A stretch of 64,000 nt of DNA from Raphanus sativus (taxonomy: Eukaryota; Streptophyta; Magnoliopsida; Brassicales; Brassicaceae), in assembly GCF_000801105.2 (NCBI RefSeq), contig NC_079518.1, forward strand, positions 17,402,800-17,466,799, read 5' to 3'. The position numbers and the translations under genes are program-made. Below the pieces are notes generated by a model. That model searched no databases and had not been told where the DNA came from. It saw only the letters and a program-made list of their open reading frames with translations. Below, piece by piece: positions 44,199 through 56,808 of the stretch. Numbering within the stretch: the stretch's first letter is position 1; each line of letters opens with the position of its first letter.

Positions 44199-45254
44199 TC
44201 CCCTATATATTAATCCTGGAACATTACAACATGTTTTGTAGCCACTTGTCATCACTAGGATGATTCTCAGAAATCCTTAGAAAAATATGTTGGTCCATAT
44301 ACATATATATTATACTTTTTATTAAACTAATTATCATATTAATTAGTAGTCTTAAATTCTTTCCTTAAATAAAAGCTACGTAAGTTTATTTCCTTAAATA
44401 AAAGCTACGAAATTACCTAATATGATTAACGTATATATGATAATTAATGATTACAAATCAAAATATTTGATAAAAAATTTGTATCCTCTACATTTTATTT
44501 TAATTAATATTATAAAAAAATCACTTAAACATATTTAAAAAATAGATTTTTCATATATGTTATATTTTGAATTTTTTAAAACGTCTATAAACTACCAAAA
44601 ATTGTAAGATGTTATTAAGATGATATTTTTAGAACGGAACCTGATCCGAAACGAAATATTTTGGATATCGAATATATCGAAACCAGATTTATATACTTAA
44701 ATATATTAATTATTTTTAGAATTTAATATCTAAAAGAATATAAAAATATATAAAATGTTATTAAGTTGTCCAAAATACTTGAAAATATTTACAAATAGTT
44801 AAAAATACATGATTAAAATAGTTAAATGATATTCAAAATACCAATACTTCAAATATCTATTGATTTCTTATCCGAATATTGAAGCTAACCAAATTTTTTG
44901 TTAAGTTTAAGTATTTTAACTTGCATTATACACATTTATATGTTATAAATAAGTTTTTATTTTTATATTTTGAGAAACTTAAATTATATACAAATTTTAT
45001 TTTTAAAAAATAAAATGAGTTATCTGAGTCCAAATCCAAACCAAACCCGCAGATCCGAACCGAATCAAACTCACAAAAAATCGAAACATAACTGGACCGA
45101 GCCAAACCAAACTGAACTAAATGGTATCCGAATGTCCACCCCAAATCAAATGTAAAAAAAAAAATCTTGATAACAAGATGCATTCTAATTGTAATATTTC
45201 AATACAACATATTTTAAAAAATTCACCCCGCGCATGGCGCGGGTTATCATCTAG
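44199..45254 (+). mobile_element. Non-autonomous Helitron
   Basis: Starts TCCCCTATATATTAATCC after A and ends with hairpin CCCGCGC/GCGCGGG (45227-45243), then TTATCAT, CTAG and T. The interior has CCAAACC/GAACCG words near 45030-45140. No coding sequence. Confidence 0.85.
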
Positions 45255-45358
45255 TAAATTCAATATTGGACTAACAATCTAACATATAATTACTTTTCCT
45301 TTATTGATTAATAGGTGAATACATTTATGAACAAATTCAAATTAATAAATATGTATCA

Positions 45359-45852
45359 TCCCTTTCTTATTAATAGGGAAGAAAAGTAAAAAATAACTTT
45401 TTAGTTAATACTTATTTACCCCAATACCATGCTGACATGTCTGTTCCACAATTCTCTTCAAACCATATTTAGAAATATCCTTAACTTACTAAATATATTA
45501 CAGGTTTTGCCATTAGTCTCACTTCTCTCAAATATTGGTTTAGAATATAGTTACGCATATAAATCTTTTTTCCTATTTATGACAGTGTTTCGAACACCAT
45601 AAATAAGAAATATGAATCATTGCGTTACGCAATAAGAAAATTGGAAATAAGCAGTGATTAATTATTCTATATATTTGACTATATTAATAAAGAGAATAAT
45701 TTAGTTTCTTATTCTGTACAAAGTAAGTTACTCATAGTTAACAACATTTATGGGATATTTTCCTAATCAAAATATGAAAATTTATTTTTGCATTTAAAGT
45801 AATGATACGCGTACTAAGTATGATTATTTAATTTGACCAAAAAGTATGATTA
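45359..45852 (+). mobile_element. Helitron-like 5' terminus, 3' end not found
   Basis: TCCCTTTCTTATTAATAGGG resembles the termini at 41932 and 42535 and is followed by the same order of words (CATGCTGACATGTC, TTAACTTACTAA). It is interrupted by or joined to the Helitron starting at 45853. Confidence 0.4.
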
Positions 45853-47554
45853 TCCTCTATATATTAATAAAGAAACATTTAAAAAGTTGTAACCTTAAGT
45901 TTGTATTAACTAAAAAAATCTTGCTTAAGTGTCACTTAATTATGATGTTAATTATGATGACAAAAAAAAAATTATGTTGTTAATTTTGTTTACGTGGCAC
46001 CATAAAAATTAATTAAAAATTAGTAAGTTCAAAATTCAATTTCTAGGAAATATTATATTAATCCAAAATAAATGAATATGATATGATAAACTTAATACTC
46101 GACGATCTCATTAAATTAATACTTGGCGATTTCATTAAATTAATACTCAACGATCTCATTAAATGATACTTTCTTTAAATGGCTCAAGGTTGATTTATAT
46201 TGTGATTCAACATAATATTTTTTTTTTAAAATGTGTAAGATATACTCTTAGTCCATATTACTTAAACAGAAATTTAAATCAAAATTTACTATATATTATG
46301 GTCTAAGTAATGCATGCTTTTGGTATAAAACAGAAACTAATGATTTTCTAAGTGTTGTTTTTTTTAAATTATAACAAAGAGACGCTTTGATAAAAAATAG
46401 CAAAAGAGACGCAGCTATTCAAAATTGTTTTGTTAATAAAAGAAAAAATATTTTATAGCAAAGAGACACAATTTTAGTTTAGTTTTAAAATTTGTAATTG
46501 TCTTTTTTAATATTTTTATTTTTCATCTTATATTTTCAAAACGAAAGTAAAAATCTGATATTTTGAAAATTAGTATAATTTCAAAATCGAAAAATATTTA
46601 AATTTTATTTACTGACAAGTTAGTAAAAGAAAATATCCATATGTATCAGCCCAACATATAAATGATTATATAAACAAACAAAAATTGTAAAAAAATTCAA
46701 TCATATATAAATCTTAAATTTGTCGATACAATATGTTTAATTAGAAAATAACTATTTATATAGGATTATCTATAATCAATGTCGTTTAAATGTTCTTTTT
46801 AATTTTAATTGAGTCGAAATAGGATCAATCGTAAACTGCCGGTATTATGATCATTAGAAGACAGTAAAAATCCTAATATTTGAACCAAATTTTCCTGATA
46901 CACAATTTATGTAGCAAACTCTTTTGGTAAGTTTAAATTAATTGTTTTTATACCATATTGTTTGAATAGTTGAGAAACGTTTTGACCAAGTTAATGATTC
47001 CACCAAATTTTTAAGCTTGGTACAAAATTTTGAAGATGTTCTATATGGTAGGTTTAATTTAAGATAATAATATACTTTGTCACCAAGTCTAAAATTTCGA
47101 CAACTTAAAACAACTTTGCTAAATATGTTTGTGGTAGTTATTGAAAATTTACGTAAATATTGTTTCAATATATCACATTAAAATATGGTTTTTTGATAAT
47201 TAGTGCTAATTATTTTAACTTTCCAAACAATCCGAAAACCTATCTATGCCTACTATATATATACGGTTGAGTTTTTCCTTATAAATACCATCAAATGTTT
47301 TCATAACCCTTAATCTATGATTATAAGAATATCAATGATATCTCATTTTAATTGTTTGATTTGAGCTTCTATATTTTTTATGTGTACCAAATATTTATAC
47401 TTAATTAATTATTCTACATTGAAAAAAACATAAATATCAAATATATTTTAAACACAAAAACACATGTATTCAGAAATCATGAAATTTTACAATATGAAAA
47501 CATAAATTTTAAAATAAATATTTTACCCTGCGCAAGGCGCAGGTCTTATCCTAG
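45853..47554 (+). mobile_element. Helitron (1.7 kb)
   Basis: Starts TCCTCTATATATTAATAAAG after A and ends with hairpin CCTGCGC/GCGCAGG (47527-47543), TCTTATC, CTAG and T. It has a three-unit 24-bp tandem repeat at 46092-46163. No RepHel coding sequence. Confidence 0.82.
46092..46163. repeat. Three 24-bp tandem repeats
   Basis: Units TTAATACTCGACGATCTC, TTAATACTTGGCGATTTC and TTAATACTCAACGATCTC, each followed by ATTAAA, back to back. Confidence 0.9.
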
Positions 47555-48366
47555 TTAGCCTATATAATCAAAAACTTACTATGAAACTCTGAATGTTCGT
47601 CAAGATACAAATGTCTATGGGTGGTGTATTCAACTGAGAGATTTATGTGATTTGTATTAGATGACAAATCTACTGTTATTTAAACATGAATTTAAAAAAA
47701 AATTATTTAATATCCACTGTTATTGAACTTGACATTTCGTAAATACTCTGAAAGCCACTGTTATTGAAAATATTTTAAGTTGTGGAATTTTAAAGTTTCG
47801 TGTGATTTTAGTATATTCGAGTGGAGTTTCTTAGCAAAAAATAAAATAAAACTCAAATCCCTTGGTTTAGGTGATATTTTAAAGAGAAAAAATCACTTAA
47901 ATCTCTGCAACTTAATGAAGTTATCTAAAACTCCATTAACAATCAAATCACATCAAATTGAATCCGTTGAAGATCACTGTTCGTTTGTATTATGTATTTT
48001 GTAAGAGACTGTGAGTTCTTATCCGTGATGATACATGTTTAGGCTTTGGTATAAGTGTCATGGCCTACTGGCTATTTTAAAACCGATTTTTTTTTTCTAA
48101 ATAGGTGAACTACAAGCCTTTTTGTCAACAAAAAACGTTTTTGAATTGTTTAAATCGTGTGTTAATAAAATGTACTACCTAGATATCATGCATATACGTA
48201 TATTCAAAGACACGTAGTGTATCTCCAATACTCAGACTTCGGAATCATAAACATAATTATTCATAAGGAGGTTCCACTTTATTTAACTTCTTAATTAGAC
48301 AACAATAAACTGATAGAGATGATTGAAGCCCCTTATATATAAATATATAATAGAAGCTTCTAGAGT
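47555..48366. other. Spacer downstream of the MLP423-like gene
   Basis: No gene is recognised. One 74-codon plus-strand frame (47780-48004) has no motif and is probably chance. Confidence 0.4.
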
Positions 48367-49841
48367 TTAGACGCTGGATTGCTTAAGGAGATACTCATCG
48401 ATCTCTTTGAAGTTCTTGACAGCAAAGTCCTTGATGACGTGTGGATCTTCAATCTCATGGCCGGTCTTCTCAAACTCAGCAGACCATTTCAAAATGCTGC
48501 CACCGCCCTTGGGAGTAACGGTGATGGTTCCTTTGAACGTCTTATAGTATTCCAACATTTCACCGCCGATGATGCTGTACGTCATGCTTTTGTTTTCCAG
48601 ATCCACTGCTTCGATTCTTTCCGCCGAGACCTTCACCAGCGTGGATCCTTTATATGGTAAAGAATATCTATCTTATTAAAACAGAAACATTCTGTTGGAC
48701 CTAACATTTATTTTGTAAGTTTTTAAATTAAATACACATTTATACTTTATAGTTAAACATACATTAAGTCACTAATGTTCCTTTCTTTATACTACTATCC
48801 ATGTTTCCAAACAATATACTTATTTCTTTATACTACTATCAATGTTTTCAAACAATATATTTTTTATATTACTATCAATGTTTCCAAATAATACAATAAT
48901 TAATCTTTGTTATTTTATATCTATCATTTTCTCTTTAAAATTTTGTAAAAACGTCATAATTTCATAAATTGCAAAATAGTGAACTTTAAGATTTCGATTA
49001 TAAGATTACAAATTATGAAACTATTACAATTTAAATCCAATTAGATTACATATCGGTCATCCATCAGTTCAATCGGTTAGTCTCGGGTTTTAGTGATTTT
49101 TAATATGAATATTTTAAAAACATAAATTGAATTGTCAGATCTCCGGATTAACCGGTATAATCACAATTCGGGTTGAATTTAAAAATACTGATTTAAATGC
49201 AAAAATATTTTAAATACACACTCTTTTTTTTTCATCACAGACCTACACACTCTTTAAAAATAACCAAAATATTTATTAAATTATTAGTGAAATTTTTCAT
49301 CGTAAAATATCTCGCGCTTCAAAAGCGCGGACCAAAATCTAGTAGTTTATTAATAAACAATGAAAGGGTGGTGCACAAAAAATATAATAATAAATAAGCA
49401 ATGGAAGGGTAAAACAATTTAATGAGAAAATGTGATGATTTTGCCAAATAAGAACCATCAAGAACACATGAATGATTCTACTGTTAAAATATTTGGCTTA
49501 TACATATTGTGATACATAAATCTCTTCATGAATGTAATACCGTACTCATTACTCAATCTCGGGTGCGAATGTTTATATGGTCCTCTGCAGTCACGTCTGA
49601 ATAAGAATCATAGTTATATATGCTAATAAATTAACAATAAAAATGAGAATATACCTTCTCCATAAATAATGAGGCGAATGGAACCAGGAGAGTTGCCATC
49701 TCCGGCAAGAACTTGCATTGTTTTGTAGTCCTTAGGGAACTCTTTGGGAAAGAGATTGATACCGTCACCGAGTGCTACCCAGAACTTTTCTGCTGGAGAC
49801 TTCACCTCAACCTCCACATGAAGAACACCAGTCAATCCCAT
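48367..49841 (-). CDS. MLP423: MLP423-like protein (Bet v 1 / major latex protein family)
   Basis: Two minus-strand exons, 49841-49655 and 48647-48367, join in phase to give 155 residues, matching my recollection of the length of Arabidopsis MLP423 (At1g24020). It starts MGLTGVLHVEVEVKSPAEKF, carries the glycine-rich loop AGDGNSPGSIRL (about 46-57), and ends KNFKEIDEYLLKQSSV. Bet v 1-fold proteins bind small hydrophobic ligands in a cytosolic cavity; the ligand here is unknown. Splice sites are GAAG|GTATAT (donor) and ATAAAG|GATCC (acceptor), both intact. The 1007-bp intron contains a 676-bp Helitron that begins only 19 bases from the acceptor. A TATA box lies about 75 bases before the ATG. 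The coding sequence looks functional if splicing tolerates the insertion. Confidence 0.92.
48667..49342 (+). mobile_element. Helitron in the intron of the MLP423-like gene
   Basis: Starts TCTATCTTATTAAAACAGAA after A and ends with hairpin CGCGCTT...AAGCGCG, then CTAG and T (49343). It is opposite in orientation to the gene. Its first bases lie 19 bases from the acceptor, so the branch point is probably inside the Helitron. It contains about three ~50-bp repeats (TTTATACTACTATC..., 48780-48895). Confidence 0.85.
48780..48895. repeat. Three degenerate ~50-bp tandem repeats
   Basis: TACTACTATCCATGTTTCCA, TACTACTATCAATGTTTTCA and TATTACTATCAATGTTTCCA follow each other within the intronic Helitron. 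Confidence 0.75.
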
Positions 49842-49911
49842 TTTCTAACTTAACAAGCTCAATTATTATTAGAAGTACTTGTGTATGATAAACCTTGTCA
49901 ATGAACGCTTA

Positions 49912-49919
49912 TATTTATA
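49912..49919 (-). promoter_or_regulatory. TATA box of the MLP423-like gene
   Basis: Minus strand TATAAATA, 71-78 bases before the ATG. A Helitron-like terminus at 49953 lies only about 35 bases further upstream. Confidence 0.65.
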
Positions 49920-49952
49920 GAGAGATTTTTAGAAGCACAATTGATATAGTAT

Positions 49953-51159
49953 TCTATTCTATTAAAACAGAAGTCACAACTTCTATTCATGTGTAATTTT
50001 TTTTAAATGGATTTTTCTTACAAAATCATGTTTCATTTATTTTTGTTTAACATGTTGACATATTTTATATAATCAACACATATAACAATTTCACCTATAA
50101 AACTGTTTTAATTTTATTTTAATTATAAAAAATTCTGTTGACAAAAAATCTAACAAAATCTTACAAAAATGTTTAAATATTTTATATCATAATGTTTTAA
50201 TTAATTTCAGATTATTAGTATTTAAATCAATGTAAATTAAAAGTTTATTATAAAATAATATAAAAAAATTATGCTATTTTCATAAACTTTATAATTATAG
50301 TATATATTATACAAAAATAAAAGTACTATACTGAATATTAAAATTGTATTAAATTTACTAAAATAATAAATCTAAATTAATTGAACATAACAATATATTT
50401 ATTTATAAAATCCTCCTCTACGTTAAAATTATAGATGCTAAATTATATTTTAAACACAACAACAAATATAAATGATCCTAAGAAAATATATATTCTATTG
50501 TATAACTAAAAAATGTAAAAATATTTAAAAATAGATTTAATAAGTCTATGCTGATGGCAAAAGAAATCAAACACAAATCCAACAAATCATATATATAATA
50601 AGAAGAAAAAATATATGTTTAAAATAATGATTTAAATAAAACAAACAAACTATACAATTTAGGTCTTTGAAAAATAATATAAATAATTAAAAATATATAT
50701 ACATAAAAATGAAAATAACACCCGCAGTTGCATTTAATTTTGCAGCAACCCATCCAACTAATTATTCATCCAATGGGTCCTTTTAAATTTAACCAAAAGC
50801 TTATGCATTTGCATTCTGCATTGATATCTCACCCAACCATGTCGGTAAATGAATATATTGGTGTGCATACCAAAATATCTCTGCCCTGTTTGCTTATATA
50901 TATATGTCTATTTATTGTGAATTATGTATCTATCTTAGTTGTTCTAGATCCAATTTTATGTATAAAGTTTAATTTATACAGTTGAAATGAAGCGAACTAT
51001 AATGATTTTTTTAAAAAATACCGCATCAAATTCATTTGACGTTTGTCAATCATTTGTTAACTCAGTTCATCCACCATTTGTGTAGGAATACTGACGTGGA
51101 AATGGTTCAATATCTGAAGGAGGATTCTATTCCTCTTCAGTTCTCTTCTTCATACTTAA
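49953..51159 (+). mobile_element. Helitron-like 5' terminus and AT-rich sequence upstream of the MLP423-like gene
   Basis: TCTATTCTATTAAAACAGAA matches the Helitron 5' consensus but follows T, not A. No 3' hairpin with CTRR was found before 51159. The remaining sequence is AT-rich. The 85-codon frame 50728-50985 has no motif. Confidence 0.45.
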
Positions 51160-54100
51160 CTAGGGTCGGCCCGCCCTACAGGCGGGGTATACTTTATTTA
51201 TGATTTAGGTTATTATATTTTTTATAATTTTGTAGTTTGTATTTTAGGTTCACCTTTACAAAAATTATGTGTGAGATATACTATTTTACTAATTTAAGTC
51301 GTTCCTTAGTTTGTTTGTAAGTAATTTTTTTGACTTTTTACTTCTATGGCATCACTATGACTGAGTTGCTATATCATTCTCAGTTGAATAATTTGTATCT
51401 AACAACTAATGTATATGACTCTTTTTGAGGTTCTTGGAAGCCGTAAAGACTCTGCATAATCCCAACCTTGATGATAAACTGGCAATTAAAACATTAACCA
51501 TCCAATTGGATTAGAAATGGTGTTTTTAGGTTGGGAATGTTGTTCCTGGTGTACATCGATCTTATTTCTTAAATTTATTGTCGGGTGATACTTGGTCTTG
51601 GTAAAATAAGCTTTATTGTTTGTTATGAACAAATATGAGCATCTCTGGACCATTTCTTACTTGATCTTAATTCTTAAACATAGGATTTCAGATGGGGAAA
51701 GAAATTCATAATTGTTTATATGTTCCATTTGAGATCAGCTACGAAAATGTTTTTATTGTCAAGATTTGGAAGACCCAATGGTAGAAATTAGTCCTATTTG
51801 TATTTTCATTACCAAAATACTGAAACTTTTACATGGTTTACCGAGATTTTAAATCTATTTATATAGCGTAAACTATATCTTTATTTTGCACATTTCTGTA
51901 TGTTTTTTATTTGTCAAATATTGTTGTAAAAGAAATTTTTATTTTTAGTCATTTTAGTTTTTAAAATTTTGTTTATATAGGTTAGAAAAATATTTACAAC
52001 CAAATAAATTGGAATATAATCTCTTATAAGATTTCAACAACATGACATAGAATCTATTTTCGGTCTGGATTAGATTTTCCGATTCTGCTTCGCTTTGGTT
52101 TTTATATGCCCATGTCTATTTTCGGCATTAGTATATTCAATATGACAACAGTGGCAACCGTGTTGAAACTAATGTTAGAAGCTAAGAGGATGGTGATATT
52201 TACGTATGCTTGGTTCAGGATGGAAGGAACATTCGTGGAGGTGGAAGAGCTGTTTATTAACTTGGTTTTATAGGAAGATAGAGTGATGCAGTGTAAGAAT
52301 TTCTAAGTTGATCAAGAAAGACCTACTTAAGAAGCGAGACAAAAAATCCAAATTTTACTTTGCTTAAACCATTTGGCAGAATATAATTTTCACCTTTATC
52401 TCATTTCACTTTCAACTCACTTTACTTTATGAAATAAGAATCCATGAAACCACCTTTAAAATGTAAGAGAAATTTGCTTCTGACATATATATTTCTACTT
52501 GAAACTAATTCCCCCCATAAAATTTTCTAAGTTTATCATTTATCAGCATTAGAAGGTAAGTCTCTGTATTTTGTAGCTGTAGATTGCGGTGTATTCCAGT
52601 TGTAGTTATAATACATTAGAGCATTTTGTATGCTGTGATTCTGGGTAGAGACTTCTATGGGATTATTAAGGAACACATGCATATATATCTTACCAAAATT
52701 ATGGTCATAACAAAGATAGGCCCATCATAATCAGCAGGTCTTGATACTAAAACATTAAACAATCTTTTTTGAGTTTGTAAAGGCCAAAGCCCAAGGAAAT
52801 ATGAAATTCTTTGGAGAATCTTTTTTTTTGCAACACATACATTCTTTGGAGAATTTAAAAGCAGAGATGTCATAAGAAAAGAAGGTTAATGAAGTTTCTT
52901 CAACTTATATCTATTCCAATGGAAAATTAGTTTTTTTTTATGAAGTCAACTTCTATATTCCGATTTATGTCTTTTAGCCCATGATTCATACTTAATATCT
53001 GGTAATTAAGTTTATTAGTTTTATATCATTTAAGAAAAACTTTGAGAGATTTCTCTCTGTAAAATAAATACTTTGATTACTATTTTTGCTAAAAAAGCAT
53101 ATCCCTAAGTTTCTTTTATTTTGTTTCCTTTCACCATGTGTTGGTCTAATGCCATCTTCCTAATATTCTATTCTTAGTTGATCAGTAATCAAAGAAAAAT
53201 TAAGAAAGATAAAAATGTTGCAGCATTCAGCATCAATAAAAGGATCTTCCTTCTTTCTTCTGAGTTCTGACCATTTGGAGATTTACTAAAAAGTCTATTG
53301 TCCTCTATGATCTGTAAAAGCTAAAAAACGACACTCATCTGTTATTAATTACATTCGGCTCAAAACTGGCCAATCTCATGAGTTAAAGCTATCGGTCTAG
53401 AGAGTTTTTAATAGTTGATATCATTTAGGTACTCTTCTAAGTAGTACATATTTGCCGAACACATTTTCTCCTGCCACTTAGCTGGCGAACTCTCCTTATA
53501 AGTATCCAGATAAGTTAGCACCACGATAGCCTGAGAAAAGGGAGAGTAAAAAAATTATTGCAGTACAGGAAGTGAAATTTAGGATATATGTTGTTACATG
53601 ATGATGGTGTACTTCTAATACCTCCCATGTAGATAAGTCACTCTCTCGATTTTGATAAGGTATAGAGGTGATGCTAGTAAATGGAGCTATTAAATAGAGA
53701 CTATTTGCAGTGTCTCCAAATATACTATTAAATGGAGACAGAAGTAGACCGGGTAATTCATCACTGATCCACCTTACTTCGCTCACGTAGTGAAGCACAG
53801 AAAACGACGATGTGTATCGATCCCATTCTTCTCACCCACAGAACAGAACCTGACACACCAAAAAAAAAGACAATATTTAGAAATTACTACTCTAGAGTAA
53901 TTTTTTTTTCTGTTTTCAGATCAAAACAGAAAAAGTAGAAAGGATATCTTAAAGAAGTTCACATGTTGCATCGTACATGGCTGACTATATCCAATCCCAC
54001 CCTCTTTGTTCATACAGGTTAGACCTGAGAGAGAACAAAGATCACTTTTTCAACGCTGTTTAATATAAAACAAATAAGTATGAGTTGGATCGTGAAAGAT

Positions 54101-54412
54101 AACCTAATTTAGCGATTACCAGCTAATGACAAATACTCAATTTATCGAAAGACCCCAAACAGGATTTATAAGGCTGTTAAAAGGACTCATCTGATAAGAA
54201 GACACATGAGGTGTGCAGAATCATCACCAAATTTTCAATTTCAAGCAAAAATTCAAACTTTCTAAAAGGAACCCAGAGCTATAACATCTGAACAAATCTA
54301 AAGCTAAGACATGAACAAACCTAAGAGTCAGACAGATCATGTCTCCAAAGACATAACACCTGTCAGCATAACACTCTAAAAGAAGAGTTTGATGATTGTT
54401 ATTTACCCAGTT

Positions 54413-54526
54413 CTTAGCCTTAACAGGATGCTCTTCATCGATGTGATAACCAAGCCGGACATTGTCAAAAATATCTGCGCAAAACTCTGACTTTAAAACG
54501 TCTTCTCCTTCAAGATCCTTGACCCT
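54413..54526 (-). pseudogene. Unrecognised exon-like fragment
   Basis: Minus strand reads VKDLEGEDVLKSEFCADI and FDNVRLGYHIDEEHPVKA KNW before a GTAAAT donor, following an upstream TGA. The composition looks like real protein. I do not recognise the family; it could be a captured host gene exon. Confidence 0.35.
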
Positions 54527-54714
54527 TCAAGAGCCAGACACATCACGGCAGATTTGCAGCAATAATTTTTGTAGTTAAAACAATCAATCATCTTAAGGAA
54601 TCGAGAAGAGTATAAGAAATAAAAAATAAGAAACAGATTAGATATATCTTAGTATCAATAAACAATGAGAAATCTACCGGAATGATTACCTGAAAAAAAA
54701 ACAAAGAAACGAAC

Positions 54715-54801
54715 TTTACATTCACGTCGACCAGCAGCTGAGCGTTACGGAGGAGCAACTGCCGTACTTCAAGTCGGAGATGAAAACTTTAGAAATAGCC
54801 A
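54715..54801 (-). pseudogene. Short frame resembling the N-terminus of RPA-like OB-fold proteins
   Basis: Minus strand begins MAISKVFISDLKYGSCSSVT, then stops at TGA after CWST. The pattern is loosely like the start of Brassicaceae RPA70-like/DUF223 proteins (LxDLKxGxCSS). Plant Helitrons often carry RPA-like genes, which fits the context, but the match is short. Confidence 0.25.
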
Positions 54802-55299
54802 TAACAACACAAATCAGTATATTGCAAGAGATAGAAGTAGAGGATGAGTTCGAAATGAGAAGTACTCACATATTTATACGGACTTCACACCGCCTCCGTG
54901 ACACCAACGGTGCATTGAATACCGTGTAGTGGGTGTCTGAATCGATTGGAATAAACACGAAGTTACACCTCCGCCCGTTTCATACAGGTGAAGGGAACTC
55001 AGGTGTCGCAGTCGAAGGAAAGGGAGAGACGCGGGGCAAAGCTTGATCCAGCGATTAGGGGTTAAAGTGGGAATCACATGTTCACGGGCTGAAAAGAATG
55101 ACCAAACCTAGAGCCCAATTTCTAAATCACCGAAAAGCCCATTACGAATCACACTTAAATGAAACTCTGAGTTTAAGCCGTACGGGACACGTGTCGAAAC
55201 TGTGTGAGTCGAGTTTCCACGCTGGATTTCTATGTGGACGCCCAGGAGAGTAGAAAACGTTTCTTTATATAAATAGATTATTTTTTAATAAGAGTATAA

Positions 55300-55560
55300 A
55301 GCTGATGTCTTCATATTTTATAACCAATCCGAACTACACCGAACCAAACTAGACCATAATAATGTAAACCGAACTAAATCTAAACCAAACCGAACTGAAC
55401 CGAACCGAACTAAACCCAAACAGAACCCAAACCAAAGCTACTTTGGTTTTAATTGGTTTGAGTTTTATTAAACCCAAATTACCCAAACCAAACTGAATCC
55501 AAACCAAACCTGAAACTAAACCGAAATGCCCATCCCTAGCAAAAATAATGAGATTATTTT
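55300..55560. repeat. AACCGAACC-rich repeat
   Basis: Dense in ACCGAACTAAACC words ending CGAAATGCCCATCCCTAG, like transposon remnants elsewhere in the window. No gene is recognised. Confidence 0.45.
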
Positions 55561-55630
55561 ACTCTTGAAACTTCTTGGGAATTTTGTATAGATTTTCTTC
55601 TTCTCACACGTGTATTAGTTATTGTTTTAG

Positions 55631-56779
55631 GGTCTGATTGGTTTCCCCACTACCACTCGTAAACGTAGCTTTACGGTTGGTAGCGGTTGGCAGCGTTTCA
55701 AAACAATCACACAAACCGCTACAAGTCGCTTCAAGCCGCTCCAAGTCGCTTCATACCGCTCCAAACCTCTTAAAATCAAAAGCTGGTTCAAGCTAGCATT
55801 TGCGGTTGGGGATGGATAAATAAATATAAAATTAATTTTTAAAAATATTTAAAATTTTAATTAAAAATGGAAATATTATAAATAAAAATATATACACACT
55901 TTATATATTAAATTAAATTCAAAACAGTATCATAATCTTTTTTATAAAAAATTTTAAACGAGCTATTCATTAGAATTTTTTAAAAATTAATATACATACA
56001 AATATAATGATATACACATATATAAATAGAAAAATATTCTTTTAAAAGTTTTAATATAAAATCTTCAAAAAATATTAAAATTATAACTTTCAACTGATGA
56101 AAATATTAAATAAATAAACAAAATATTATTATTAATCATATTATATTAATAATTATTATATTTTATAATAATAGTATGTTTTTATATCGAAAATTATTAA
56201 CTGTTGAATGATAAAAGTATGGTGTATGGTGGTTTTAAATGTTGGTTGATAAGAGTATCTTGTAAAAAAATTGATAGCTAACAAAAATTAATAATATCAT
56301 ACAAGTGAAACACAACTAAAAAATGAAAACAATGTTTATAGATTATGCATCAAATAATTATTTCCAAAAGAATATTTTATAATGATAAATTAATATAAAT
56401 AAATTTATTAAAAATATTCTTGAGTGTGTTTGATTTTTCATAAAGGGATATGACGATCATGTTAATAGTATAGATAAATGTAGCAAATTATAATATACAG
56501 TTTGCACTCTTTGCTTACCTTATCGATTAAGATTTAGGTTTTAGGAGTAGGTTGGTGGAACATATCCATGTAGAGACCGGGAATGGTCGAACTAATGAAT
56601 GTCCATCTTGAACAGTGCCTGCCGGCCGTTGCTTTTCGACAAAAAACATAAAATTTAGAAATCAACAATAGGTCCAAATATTGGCCCATATAGACTCAAA
56701 TATTGGCCCATAGACTCAAATTTAGAAGTCATGATAGCAGTTTGGTTTCATGTTTTCCTGGTTCGAAACTTATGAGTTA
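55631..56779. repeat. CGCTNCAA repeat cluster and AT-rich spacer
   Basis: 55631-55800 starts GGTCTGATTGGTTTCCCC and tandemly repeats CCGCTACAAGTCGCTTCAAG-like ~20-bp words, as at the ends of some non-autonomous hAT elements. The rest is AT-rich with no gene. Confidence 0.4.
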
Positions 56780-56808
56780 CTAGTATTATCTTCCGTGCTA
56801 TGCACGGG
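56780..56808 (-). mobile_element. Helitron 3' terminus (minus strand)
   Basis: Minus strand hairpin CCGTGC-ATA-GCACGG is followed by AAGATAATA, CTAG and T. The 5' end, to the right, was not identified. Confidence 0.6.

Larger units (their letters stand above)
51160..55277 (-). mobile_element. Possible 4.1-kb Helitron (minus strand)
   Basis: Minus-strand 3' end: hairpin CCCGCCTGTAGGGCGGG, then CCGACC, CTAG and T (51160-51184). Minus-strand 5' end candidate: TCTATTTATATAAAGAAACG at 55277, preceded by A, resembling the start of the Helitron at 45853. If these ends pair, the element spans 4118 bases. It carries spliced-looking coding debris near 54413-54526 and 54715-54801. No Rep or helicase motif was recognised. 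Confidence 0.5.
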
